From: a virus
IMG/VR virus record: IMGVR_UViG_3300032164_000053
Span: 1-30,161 of that record
Direction: 5' to 3' (one strand)
Length of the DNA stretch: 30,161 nucleotides
Each line of letters begins with the position of its first letter. Position 1 is the first letter of the stretch. The notes below the pieces were generated by a model. That model worked only from the letters and a program-made list of their open reading frames with translations, was not told the DNA's origin and made no database searches. Positions 8,664-16,668 of the stretch are shown here, one piece after another. A program made the translations under genes and the position numbers.

Positions 8664-9827
8664 CTATGGCGGACACGGTACGGCATCTTTGCACTCTCGG
8701 TCACAGGCAGGTTTGGTGAGATAGGTTCGCATGTAGTAGGTTGTATCACAGCAATAGGGATGATCTGTGTCACATCTGTCGGCCCATTCGCAACCGCCAA
8801 AGCAAGAATACGGACTGCGACTTAAACATTCGTATCCATGATAAAGGCGCGTGCGTGTATACGGTGTTCCATCAGGACTATATGCACCGCCGCCAACTGT
8901 GGTGTAGTTTAATACTTGTACGTCACCCCAGGGATAGTGGGTGACTTGGCGTATTTGTGCCACGAGCCACCCGTCACGACATTCACGCGGATCGGCAATA
9001 GCCCATGAAGGGAAATGTTCACACTCAAAATCAACCCAAGGGTGGGCACCGATGTTATTTACCAGAGAGATGCCCGGCAGATTGTGAATGATCGCCCAAC
9101 AAGCTGCGGCCTTTGCGTTACAGATGTCTCGTTGTTCCGTAGCTTCTTCTTCGTGTTGGTCACGGTCTTCTTCTGCTTGATCTAGTGCTTCATTGGCGGC
9201 ATCAAGTTCACTCTGTTTCGCATCTACAGCATCTTGCGCTGCCTCACAAGCACTCGGAGGACCGTCAGCACACGCCTGGTCTCGATGGGTTTCCAACACA
9301 GTTAATTGTTGCGTCAGGTGCTCAATTTTTTTATTGAGACAGTCAATATGCCACAGATCAGTACAGTAGAGTTCCCACTTCACACTATACGTATACGCGG
9401 CTGCATCGGCTTGGTCGCCAAGATTAGCAGCATCATTTTGTGCGGTGCAAGGAGTGGCTGCTTCTGTACAACCGTGTGTAGTAAAATTCCACTCAAGTAT
9501 ATCCATATCGCCACAATTTGAGCACTCTTCCAGACATTCTTCTGTGGGTTCACAGTCACACCAGGCTTGCACTATTGCGGCATTGATTTCATCAATGATG
9601 GATTGTTTCCATAGGTCTGGGATGTTGTCGAAGGTAATGCCGTCGCAAGTTTGTTGGAGGGCGTCTTGGATTGATTGCACGTCACTCTTGGTCCAGATGT
9701 GGTCTGGATCAACTTCGTCGATTGAATCAATAGGATTGCAGTCAGTATCCTCGGGAGGATTCTGTAATACATCGTTCACGTCTCCAATGAGACTATTCCA
9801 ATCTGTGCGTTTGTAGACATCACCCAT
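8664..9827 (-). CDS. Large cysteine-rich protein with central coiled coil, function unknown
   Basis: 387 residues with about 26 cysteines. Residues 1-95 are acidic and helical and end with CDCEPTEECLEECSNC. Residues about 160-245 form a probable coiled coil rich in Gln, Glu, Asp and Ala, with several cysteines set in it. The C-terminal 130 residues are rich in Cys, Tyr and Trp (for example CFGGCEWADRC and YCCDTTYYMRT). There is no signal peptide. It starts 2 bases after the exonuclease stop. Long helical stalk plus cysteine-rich ends would suit a virion-surface or fibre-like protein, but the position on the minus strand with replication genes argues neither way. Family not recognised. Confidence 0.6.
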   Translation of the reverse strand: MGDVYKRTDWNSLIGDVNDVLQNPPEDTDCNPIDSIDEVDPDHIWTKSDVQSIQDALQQTCDGITFDNIPDLWKQSIIDEINAAIVQAWCDCEPTEECLEECSNCGDMDILEWNFTTHGCTEAATPCTAQNDAANLGDQADAAAYTYSVKWELYCTDLWHIDCLNKKIEHLTQQLTVLETHRDQACADGPPSACEAAQDAVDAKQSELDAANEALDQAEEDRDQHEEEATEQRDICNAKAAACWAIIHNLPGISLVNNIGAHPWVDFECEHFPSWAIADPRECRDGWLVAQIRQVTHYPWGDVQVLNYTTVGGGAYSPDGTPYTRTRLYHGYECLSRSPYSCFGGCEWADRCDTDHPYCCDTTYYMRTYLTKPACDRECKDAVPCPP

Positions 9828-9829
9828 GA

Positions 9830-10447
9830 CTATACCAGATTCAGAGTAAGGAGTGCGCGGTAAACCTCAGCTTCCGCGATGCAATCTGACAGGGCATCGT
9901 GAGGATTCGTGTTGACAATGCCTAGTTTGTTGCAGAGTGCGCCAAGATTCATGTATGCAAAGGGCTTCTTGAGTCCGCTGAAAACTGCGCGATCATTGAG
10001 TGAGACTGCATACAACATGGAGTCGCGGGCGTGCGAATGGAACATTTGATCGACCATTGGAACACCGAGCCACGCCTTGAGGAATGACGACTCAAAGGCC
10101 CAGTTGTGGGCCAAAGGAATCAGACAACGCTTGAAAGGCAATTTTAGGTTCTCAAACCATTCCACGAGCCAGTCGGCCACCCGATCTTGTTCCGGGGCGT
10201 GAAGCATCAGTTCTACCATTGGAATCTTGTGCTTGGCGGTGGCGGCTGGTGTCTCTCGTTCAGGATGAAGCGGCCGGATGTGGGTATAGAATGGTAACAC
10301 GCCATCCAGCGGCCGGAGGTTGGAATCCAACGGCAGGACGGCGATTTGCACAATTTCGTGAAATCCTGGTTGTGTACCGGTAGTTTCCAGGTCTACGGCA
10401 GCCATGAGATTTCCATCCAAGTAGGGTGGTAAGGGAATTGTGGTCAT
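9830..10447 (-). CDS. DnaQ-like 3'-5' exonuclease
   Basis: 205 residues. Start at ATG 10447, overlapping the upstream stop as ATGA. The DEDD exonuclease motifs are visible: Exo I AVDLETTGTQPG (D19, E21), Exo II LAHNWAFESSFL (H114, N115, with Glu at the place where Asp is common), and Exo III NPHDALSDC (H183, D188). The family removes 3' nucleotides from DNA or RNA using two metal ions. It sits in an operon with a primase-helicase, so proofreading or DNA processing in phage replication is likely. No polymerase domain is attached and none is seen in the window. The Glu in Exo II is the only deviation noticed. Confidence 0.85.
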   Translation of the reverse strand: MTTIPLPPYLDGNLMAAVDLETTGTQPGFHEIVQIAVLPLDSNLRPLDGVLPFYTHIRPLHPERETPAATAKHKIPMVELMLHAPEQDRVADWLVEWFENLKLPFKRCLIPLAHNWAFESSFLKAWLGVPMVDQMFHSHARDSMLYAVSLNDRAVFSGLKKPFAYMNLGALCNKLGIVNTNPHDALSDCIAEAEVYRALLTLNLV

Positions 10448-10935
10448 TCGGTGGACTCCGGGAAGTTGAGGCAAGCAAATGCGCCGTAGAGTTTCTTTGC
10501 TGCGTCGTCGTAAAGTTGCGCAGCGACTTTTTCATCAATTCGCAAACCAAGATAACGCCTTCTGATAAATACTTGCCACTTTTCTGTCTTTTGTGACCAA
10601 CTTACTCCCTTAAAACGACTTGTAGTGTGTTGTCGTTTACGACAATTTTGGAGTTGTTGCGAACGGGTGGCTGAACGTAGATTACTTAGTTGATTGTCAC
10701 AACCATTGTGATTTTGATGGTCAAGTTCCCGCGTGGGTTTACGATTAGCAAGTTTCCATACAAGACTGTGCATGTAGATAGTGTGTTTCTTGTTTGTTGA
10801 ATCAACTTCTGTTCGGGATGCGTACCAAATTTGATGTTGTCGTTCAGCGTGCCACGCGCCACGACGCTGCAATGCTACATAGAATTTATCGTCTACGTAG
10901 GCGACCTTGCCTTGAGTCAAGGGGATTTCTTTCAC
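10444..10935 (-). CDS. HNH homing endonuclease with AP2 DNA-binding domain
   Basis: 163 residues from a GTG start at 10935, in a GTGA overlap with the upstream stop. The HNH core is visible as MHSLVW (H56), LDHQNHNGCDNQLSNLR (D72, H73, N81). Residues about 107-158 form an AP2-type domain: RFKGVSWSQKTEKWQVFI, then a YLGLRIDEKVAAQLYD stretch. HNH-AP2 proteins are free-standing homing endonucleases common in phages; they cut a target site and promote their own spread. It sits cleanly between two replication genes with 4-base overlaps on both sides, so it is transcribed with them. Confidence 0.9.
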   Translation of the reverse strand: MKEIPLTQGKVAYVDDKFYVALQRRGAWHAERQHQIWYASRTEVDSTNKKHTIYMHSLVWKLANRKPTRELDHQNHNGCDNQLSNLRSATRSQQLQNCRKRQHTTSRFKGVSWSQKTEKWQVFIRRRYLGLRIDEKVAAQLYDDAAKKLYGAFACLNFPESTE

Positions 10936-11393
10936 TTACGTTCTCGTGTCTTTCGACTCGTGATCGTCTTTGCACGCCGAAGGCGGCGCGCCTCTTTCTT
11001 CATGGCTGCAAGGGCGGCTTCGCCCTCGGCGGTCAGCTTGATTGGATTGCGGGGCAGATCATTCAATCCTGTTGGCAACAAACCGTTTGCGATGCGTTCC
11101 TGGGTGTCCAGGAGGCAAAGGAAGTTCCAAGCGGCCATTGCCAGGTGCGGTTCATCTCGGTCGCCACGCAGATGTTTCATGGCGTGGCGTAGGCCGCTAT
11201 CCATGAAACGGCTGAGGGGGATGCCCTTTTCCCAATTACGCGCCGCATACTTGATGGCTCCCGCCTCGAAGATTTTGGCGACTTCGATTAGGGCCGAAAC
11301 CGGCAACAGGTCCATACGTCCTTTGCCTTCTTGCCCATCGCGGACTGCACCTGTCTTGAAGTTGGTTCGCTTCCCGGAATCTTTGATCTTCAT
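10932..11393 (-). CDS. dATP/dGTP diphosphohydrolase-like protein (MazG-related, DUF5664 type)
   Basis: 153 residues. ATG 11393 overlaps the primase-helicase stop as ATGA; the longer in-frame start at 11585 would sit deep inside that gene. The core reads RMDLLPVSALIEVAKIFEAG, then IKYAARNWEKGIPLSRFMD, then LRHAMKHLRGDRDEPHLAMA and AWNFLCLLDT. This matches the phage dATP/dGTP diphosphohydrolase N-terminal family, all-alpha relatives of MazG that hydrolyse dNTPs to dNMP and pyrophosphate. The C-terminus is a basic tail. In phages such enzymes shape the nucleotide pool, sometimes with modified-base synthesis; no partner PurZ-like gene is seen here. Confidence 0.78.
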   Translation of the reverse strand: MKIKDSGKRTNFKTGAVRDGQEGKGRMDLLPVSALIEVAKIFEAGAIKYAARNWEKGIPLSRFMDSGLRHAMKHLRGDRDEPHLAMAAWNFLCLLDTQERIANGLLPTGLNDLPRNPIKLTAEGEAALAAMKKEARRLRRAKTITSRKTRERK

Positions 11394-14026
11394 GCTTTGT
11401 CCTTGAATACGAGATTTGATACGTACCGTAATCCGGCGTGACCGGTGACGAGAAGATGTCCCATTGGAAGACGCCGTTGGATCATACTGCGGGGCCATTG
11501 GTGTTTCTCTTCGGCAGGCACCCAGGCAAAGAACCGCTCGTAGAAATCCTTGAATGGCAACTTGGCTCCAATCTCTCGGATACAAAACTCGTCGATGAAC
11601 CGTTCAAGATCATCTTTGGATATTTCTTCCGAATGAATCTTGTTGGCTGTGGTAATCACAGGTAGCCGCAAACGTCCTTTTACTGGTGGCATTTGCATCG
11701 TCAATAACGTGTGCATGAAATGCGGTGCTTCGTTTTCCAGATGCACCATCATTTCTTTCTTCGGGATTTCCTGGTCCGGCAACAGGTCATCAACGTAGAT
11801 GACGGTGATACGAGTGTCACCGGGGAACACAGGACAGTTGTGTTGTTTGTTGGCGCACTGAACCCAATGCGTCGTATTCGGTTGCGAGTAGGCATCCGTC
11901 CGCATTTTGCGGATCGACAACATGCGGGCCGTCACCCACTCTTTCATTCGAGCGTTGGCGTGTTTCGATTGCGACAAATCTTTCTCTTCAACGTAACAGA
12001 CAACGGCTCCCGCCAACTCACCATTGAAGTCACTGTTGTTGGAGAGTGCCCGGTCGGCTGATACGACGCCCTTTGTGACCAGGGCCGCCAGGGATTCGTG
12101 GAAGATGCTCTTACCACTATTCTCGGGGCCAAAGAGAAACAGGTAGGGCAATGGCTCGAAGGGGTCACGGAACGCACAGGCAACCCAGGCGCGCAAGTAA
12201 TCGGCACCTGTCTTGATGTTGCACATAGCAGCGATTGTTGATTCACGGATGGCGGGTGTCAAGTCAGCGCCGACATGCTCGAAGATCATATCCCAATGCG
12301 GATGAATTGGCACTTCGTCCCCCAACTCGGCAGGCTTGAAACGAAACTGCGGGGCGTCTAGGTTCCATTGTCGCCCGCCTGGATACTCCGGTTGGAAGGG
12401 AAGGTTGACCAGTTTCCACGTCTTGGCGATGGCAACGCCCATCGTCTCTTCGCACGCTGTCTTGTCGTTGCCCATGCCTTGGAGGGTTAGTTTAATGCGG
12501 CTGTCGGTTTGCCGGACCCATTCGCCGCCTTCATGCAGAACAAATCCGGCACCTTCTTTGGCGGGTGTCTTGAGCGCACGGATCAAGTTGTCATAGACAG
12601 ATTGGTCAAGTTCCTCTTCGGGTGCCGTCTTGACATCGAAGATGCGAACCCATTTGTTCTTCTTCTCAAGCCAGTCGTCAAGTGGAACGTCGCCCTTCTC
12701 GCGTTTGATTTGAACGATCAACCGGCCATCTTTGTGTGCTTTGAGTAGGATTTCACGTCCATCAAACTGTTCGTCCAATTTGATTTCTTGACCGAGAATC
12801 TTGGCAACTTCCCGAACCTGCAAGACGCTCTTAAACACGTAACCATTCTGATCCGGGTCTTCGATACCGCCCAGGGCTTTGCACAACGATGGAAGATCGG
12901 GTGCCTTGTTGAAGAGGCAGGTGGTCCAACCTTCACCATCTTGTGTCCAACTCTCGGCTTCGGCTACACCTGGCGAAAAGCGATAGACTCGCCAGCCGCC
13001 TTTCGGCAAGGGAAACAAGAAGCAATTTGGTGAGCCGGGATCGCGTCCCTCAGAGTTTGTCTTGAAGAGACCAGTCAGTCCCAGTTCCTTCTTTGATGCT
13101 GGCTCCATGAGACCTTGCAGCGCGCAGGTATGTGTCTGTAGCAGGTGGTGGTCCGTGATCCACAATGACGTGTAACCTGACCGCATGAGGGCTTCAATCT
13201 GTGCTTTGTGACTGTCATCCAGAGGAATCATCTTTCGACTGGATGCCAACGCCTCGAAGGGGTCCAGGTCGTCTTCGGCGACTTCATTGATGCGAACTTT
13301 GGTTCGGCGACGTGTGACAACTTCGATATGGTCACGCCAGTTGGCCGGAAGATCAGTGACGCCAAGAATCTTGGTGGCCGGTTTGGTTACTTGAAGTCCC
13401 AGGTTGCCCAGGTTCATTTTCCGGTGCCAAATCCACATGATGCCACCGCAACAGTCGATTTGGTTGGCGAAGTCGAATCCCGTATCGTTCGACATCATTC
13501 CCAGGATACAACGGGCCAGAGCGGCGTGCTCGGTGTGGTTGGCAGTGGGGATTCGGTCAAGATAGACGTAGAGATGGATGCCGCCGCCGCCAGTGCTCTT
13601 GCGGACTTCGACGTAGGGTAGGGCTTCGGCGGCTGTCTTGACACGCGCCAATTCAGCGTCAGCAATGCCGACGCCCTTGGCGTGACTGGTGAGGGCGTCA
13701 AAGTCGTACCCCACCCAACGGGAACAGAGTTCTCCCCAGTCCCAACCGGTGCAACCAATCCCCTCCGCATGGAGGTCCAAGGGGAAAGGAAGGGTGTAGT
13801 CATTCCAGGTGGGATCGGTTGCCGCGTTTTTGGGGATGCGGATATTGAACCACTCGTTTACACCGTCCGACCAGGTTGTCCGTTTACCAGCGACCGGCTC
13901 TCCATTCCCGGCGGCAACGTTCACCTGTGTTTCCAGGTGGGTTCCCCAACGGTCCACTAGATCAGTGTTCTGAGGCGTCTTTCGGGCTTGTAGGAAGCTG
14001 CGAAGAGCTTCACTGACCTTTATCAT
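11390..14026 (-). CDS. Primase-helicase (AEP-type primase plus SF3 helicase)
   Basis: 878 residues. The N-terminal part has the archaeo-eukaryotic primase layout: WVGYDFDALTSH (D108, D110) and STGGGGIHLYV (144-154, with H151). Around residue 635 begins an SF3 (D5-like) helicase: Walker A FGPENSGKS, Walker B AVVCYVEEKDL, and motif C region THWVQCANKQHNCPVF followed by PGDTRITVIYVDDL with the arginine-bearing end. Combined primase and replicative helicase proteins start DNA synthesis and unwind the fork in many phages and plasmids. The ATG has GAGG upstream and overlaps the HNH gene by 17 bases. This is the main replication gene of the window. Confidence 0.88.
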   Translation of the reverse strand: MIKVSEALRSFLQARKTPQNTDLVDRWGTHLETQVNVAAGNGEPVAGKRTTWSDGVNEWFNIRIPKNAATDPTWNDYTLPFPLDLHAEGIGCTGWDWGELCSRWVGYDFDALTSHAKGVGIADAELARVKTAAEALPYVEVRKSTGGGGIHLYVYLDRIPTANHTEHAALARCILGMMSNDTGFDFANQIDCCGGIMWIWHRKMNLGNLGLQVTKPATKILGVTDLPANWRDHIEVVTRRRTKVRINEVAEDDLDPFEALASSRKMIPLDDSHKAQIEALMRSGYTSLWITDHHLLQTHTCALQGLMEPASKKELGLTGLFKTNSEGRDPGSPNCFLFPLPKGGWRVYRFSPGVAEAESWTQDGEGWTTCLFNKAPDLPSLCKALGGIEDPDQNGYVFKSVLQVREVAKILGQEIKLDEQFDGREILLKAHKDGRLIVQIKREKGDVPLDDWLEKKNKWVRIFDVKTAPEEELDQSVYDNLIRALKTPAKEGAGFVLHEGGEWVRQTDSRIKLTLQGMGNDKTACEETMGVAIAKTWKLVNLPFQPEYPGGRQWNLDAPQFRFKPAELGDEVPIHPHWDMIFEHVGADLTPAIRESTIAAMCNIKTGADYLRAWVACAFRDPFEPLPYLFLFGPENSGKSIFHESLAALVTKGVVSADRALSNNSDFNGELAGAVVCYVEEKDLSQSKHANARMKEWVTARMLSIRKMRTDAYSQPNTTHWVQCANKQHNCPVFPGDTRITVIYVDDLLPDQEIPKKEMMVHLENEAPHFMHTLLTMQMPPVKGRLRLPVITTANKIHSEEISKDDLERFIDEFCIREIGAKLPFKDFYERFFAWVPAEEKHQWPRSMIQRRLPMGHLLVTGHAGLRYVSNLVFKDKA

Positions 14027-14324
14027 GGGTCATCCTCAGATACAGGTGAAGTGGATTGCAACAACAGGGATTCTTGCAAGAGTGCAAGACGTTCGAGAGT
14101 CCCGGTTGAACGCCGTACCAGAGCCAGTATGCAATTCGAGCGGCGTTTACATCACCATGATGGCATAGATAGAATGTAGGCAATGGTTCAATAATCGGTT
14201 GCCATGTCGGCCACGGCCAGCAAGCGTCGTCGTCGCCACGGGTGACGTGTCGCCAGAAGTCGTTTTCTTGTGCGGCAGTGAGAACCGGATAGAACCGGCG
14301 GCGTTGGCATCGGGTCAACTGCAT
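14010..14324 (-). CDS. Small HNH endonuclease
   Basis: 104 residues, ATG 14324 with GAGGGA upstream. The protein shows the common phage HNH layout: CWPWPTW near residue 35, ARIAYWLWYGVQPG, then VLHSCKNPCCCNPLHLYL, giving the first catalytic His (VLH), zinc-type cysteines, and the Asn and last His (NPLH). The usual Asp of 'HxCDNP' is Lys here. It is the first gene of the minus-strand run, next to the divergent palindrome. Probably a free-standing homing endonuclease. Activity is not certain because of the altered residue. Confidence 0.78.
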   Translation of the reverse strand: MQLTRCQRRRFYPVLTAAQENDFWRHVTRGDDDACWPWPTWQPIIEPLPTFYLCHHGDVNAARIAYWLWYGVQPGLSNVLHSCKNPCCCNPLHLYLRMTHDKGQ

Positions 14325-14341
14325 AGATTTTCCCTCTACAA

Positions 14342-14422
14342 TACAATATCGGCCAATCGAACAAAAACCTGCATGGATTCTTACTTTTGATGCAGGATTT
14401 TGCTGTTTTGGCCGATATTGTA
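14342..14422. promoter_or_regulatory. 81-base imperfect palindrome in the divergent control region
   Basis: A perfect 15-bp inverted repeat (tacaatatcggccaa at 14342-14356 and its complement at 14408-14422) encloses a second repeat with the same centre (cctgcat 14368-14374 / atgcagg 14390-14396, plus 5 further pairs). About 30 of 40 position pairs are complementary around base 14382. It lies between the start of the minus-strand replication run and the ParB-like gene. It could be an operator, a ParB-like binding site, or an origin hairpin. Promoter boxes cannot be fixed, though TACAAT-like -10 sequences lie at its edges. Confidence 0.8.
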
Positions 14423-14443
14423 GTTAGACGCGGAGACGTTGTT

Positions 14444-15400
14444 GTGCAAGATGAAACTCGCCCAATCCCATTACGCCAATTGATCGAACCGTGGGTCATT
14501 CTGCGGTTGGTCAACCGAGAATCGGTTGCGTACTTGGAACTGCGGGACTCGATTGCTGACAAGGGTTTCCTCAATTCTATCTGTGTGCGCCCAGCGCAGA
14601 AGTCTGGCTTCTATGAAGTAGTAGATGGACTTTATCGTTGGTCAGCCGCGAAGGAACTTGAATTGCGAGTTGTGCCGTGCATCGTCAAATACAACTTGAC
14701 TGAGGATGACGTAATCGCGCTTCAGATTCAAGCCAATGCGATTCGACCTGAGACGACGCCGGTGGAGTTTGCGCGACAAATCAAAAAGATAATTGACGCC
14801 CGGCCACAAATTACATTGGCACAGTTGCAAGCGATTGTCCACAAAAGCCCCGCTTGGATCAATCAGATTCTTGGTCTGCTTGATTTGTCGCCACGGAATC
14901 AGAAACGGTTGGAACGGGGCGAAATGCCGGTAGATAATGCTATCAAGTTGGCATTGATTCCATTTCGACACCAACCTCGATTTGCACCGCTGGCGATGAC
15001 AATGCCGCGCAATGAGTTTCGAGTTCTTGTTTCGGCGTACTTGAAACGTTACCGTGAAGCAGCAATTCAAGGTACACTTGATGTTGCTGAATTGAATGAA
15101 TTTGAGCCAGTCCCACATTGCCGATCCGTGAAAGAGTTGCAACGGGAAGCAACGATGTGCGATGCCGGAGCCGTGGTTACAATGGATTGCACGCCACTTG
15201 ATGCTTGGAAACGTTGTCTGCAATGGATGCTACATCTTGATTCAGAAAGTATTGCCGTTCAGAAAGAGAAATTCCGCGAACGTGCGTACACGGCTTTAAT
15301 AACACGAAAGGAACCTGATGATGCCCTAGACTGCCCATTCCTACCTCCACATCTCGATCCCCTAACTCCTGAATCCACCATCCAGAATCCACTTTCCTGA
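14444..15400 (+). CDS. ParB-like DNA-binding protein
   Basis: 318 residues from GTG 14444, preferred because GGAG lies 8 bases upstream and it leaves the palindrome non-coding. An in-frame ATG at 14390 would add 18 residues but has no ribosome site. The ParB N-terminal domain is clear: IPLRQLIEP, SIADKGFLNSICVRP, YEVVDGLYRWSAAKELELRV, then ALQIQANAIRPETTPVEFA. A helix-turn-helix follows (ITLAQLQAIVHKSPAWINQ). ParB-family proteins bind palindromic DNA in segregation or act as regulators; phage members may control transcription or replication. No ParA partner is seen. The adjacent palindrome is a natural candidate target. Confidence 0.82.
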   Translation: MQDETRPIPLRQLIEPWVILRLVNRESVAYLELRDSIADKGFLNSICVRPAQKSGFYEVVDGLYRWSAAKELELRVVPCIVKYNLTEDDVIALQIQANAIRPETTPVEFARQIKKIIDARPQITLAQLQAIVHKSPAWINQILGLLDLSPRNQKRLERGEMPVDNAIKLALIPFRHQPRFAPLAMTMPRNEFRVLVSAYLKRYREAAIQGTLDVAELNEFEPVPHCRSVKELQREATMCDAGAVVTMDCTPLDAWKRCLQWMLHLDSESIAVQKEKFRERAYTALITRKEPDDALDCPFLPPHLDPLTPESTIQNPLS

Positions 15401-15430
15401 TCCCAACAACAACAACAACGAGGTACAACA

Positions 15431-16165
15431 ATGTCCGACAACGCTTTGGTTCCTGTCAACCTGAATCAACTTCCGTCCACCCAGATCGGCACCGACGACC
15501 AGTTCGCGGAACTGGCGAAGGGTGGCGACTATATTGGCCGGATGCAACTGTTCACCAAGGGTAAGGCCATCAACAAGGAATTGATCCGGCCCGGCCACTA
15601 TGGCATCCCGGAATCCGACGAGGAAGTCTACGACCTGGGAGTGACGGTGAACATTCTTCCATTGGCCCGCCGACCCAAGGCCATCGACATGACGGACCTG
15701 GAAGCACTCGTCATCGTGTACGACATGGAGACGCCGGAGTTCAAGCGGATTGCGGCCAAATCGGTTGAGGCGGAATCACACTGCCAGTTTGGTCCGTCCT
15801 TCTTGGTCTACGAGCAATCCACTCGTCGCTTCTTGGAGTTCTTCTGCGGCACGAAGACCAACCGCATTGAAGCCAAGAAGATTTACCCCTTCCTTCCGCT
15901 ATCCGAAGGCGACATTCGGCGTCTGGCCGAAGCCGGGACGGATGTGACTGGCCTGGAACCGCACGGCCCGATTCCCTTGACGCTCAAGGTGAAGTTGGCT
16001 GAGAACCGCAAAGGTTCGTGGCACGCTCCGGTTGTCGTGATGTGCAGCACGCCCTTTGTGGCACTGCCGTCTGAGGAAGTCTTCGTCAAGGAAATCATGC
16101 GGTTCTTGACGATTCGTGATAACGGTGTCGAGAAGGTCGAAGAGAAGACCACTCGCGCCCGGTAA
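15431..16165 (+). CDS. Probable highly expressed protein of unknown function, ssDNA-binding candidate
   Basis: 244 residues; ATG 15431 has GAGG upstream after a CAA-rich, unstructured leader. I do not recognise a family. The protein mixes beta-strand segments (LGVTVNILPLARRP, ALVIVYDM, LKVKLAEN, APVVVMCSTPFVALP) with aromatic residues and a Lys/Arg-rich C-terminus; there is no membrane segment. Codons are more biased to C/G endings than in most neighbours, and a 13-bp terminator-like hairpin follows, both suggesting abundant expression. Abundance and position beside replication genes make a single-stranded DNA-binding role possible, but no OB-fold motif can be shown. Confidence 0.6.
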   Translation: MSDNALVPVNLNQLPSTQIGTDDQFAELAKGGDYIGRMQLFTKGKAINKELIRPGHYGIPESDEEVYDLGVTVNILPLARRPKAIDMTDLEALVIVYDMETPEFKRIAAKSVEAESHCQFGPSFLVYEQSTRRFLEFFCGTKTNRIEAKKIYPFLPLSEGDIRRLAEAGTDVTGLEPHGPIPLTLKVKLAENRKGSWHAPVVVMCSTPFVALPSEEVFVKEIMRFLTIRDNGVEKVEEKTTRAR

Positions 16166-16173
16166 ACATCAAT

Positions 16174-16213
16174 TAGCCGAGGGCGGCGACGGCGACCGCC
16201 CTCGGCTATCTTT
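16174..16213 (+). terminator. Strong hairpin terminator
   Basis: A perfect 13-bp stem (tagccgagggcgg / ccgccctcggcta) with a 9-base loop, followed by TCTTTC, starts 8 bases after the 244-residue gene. The T-run is interrupted, so some read-through into the next gene is likely. Confidence 0.8.
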
Positions 16214-16229
16214 CAGAAAGGTATTGACT

Positions 16230-16562
16230 ATGACTCAACAAATCGTGTTCGAGGGCGACGTGAAGTTGGAATACTCGGCGGGTGATACCGACCGGGAAAT
16301 CATCATCACGGAACCACCCACTCCTGAAACCATGACTGCGGATGTGGTGACAGGCGGCTACCAACCGGAAGCCTTGGCTAACTACATTGCGCGGCAATTG
16401 GGTTTTCCAAGCAATGCTGAGTTCGACGAGATGTTGCAAAAGATACGAGCGCAACAGGCGTCGGGTACATATAACTGTGAGGAACGGGACGCCACACGCG
16501 AAGGTGTCCGGCTTCGGGTCACGGTTGAAGTGCTCAATCCCGGCATCGGGATTCAGCAGTAG
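16230..16562 (+). CDS. Small protein of unknown function
   Basis: 110 residues; ATG 16230 follows the hairpin, with AAAGG upstream. Its frame extends upstream into the preceding gene, but that part is a shadow. The N-terminal half is acidic and beta-like (FEGDVKLEYSAG, REIIITEPP), the middle is helical (YQPEALANYIARQLG, EFDEMLQKIRAQQ), and the end is VRLRVTVEVLNPG. No cysteine cluster, signal peptide or membrane segment is apparent. I know no family. It is probably transcribed by read-through from the upstream gene. Confidence 0.6.
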   Translation: MTQQIVFEGDVKLEYSAGDTDREIIITEPPTPETMTADVVTGGYQPEALANYIARQLGFPSNAEFDEMLQKIRAQQASGTYNCEERDATREGVRLRVTVEVLNPGIGIQQ

Positions 16563-16593
16563 AAACGATCTTGCCGCTCGGCTATCGGCCTGA

Positions 16594-16657
16594 CCGTGGG
16601 GAACTGAACTAGGTGTGCCACGGCCTCAACCAGACTGTTGGTGAAGGGGAGTTCAGT
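16594..16657 (+). ncRNA. Possible H-type pseudoknot upstream of the tmRNA
   Basis: Two interleaved complementary pairs occur in a gene-free stretch: ccgtgg (16594-16599) with ccacgg (16618-16623), and actgaact (16603-16610) with agttcagt (16650-16657). The second left arm lies in the loop of the first, as in an H-type pseudoknot. It could be part of a small RNA, a precursor leader of the tmRNA, or chance. Confidence 0.4.
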
Positions 16658-16668
16658 GAGCGGACTTT

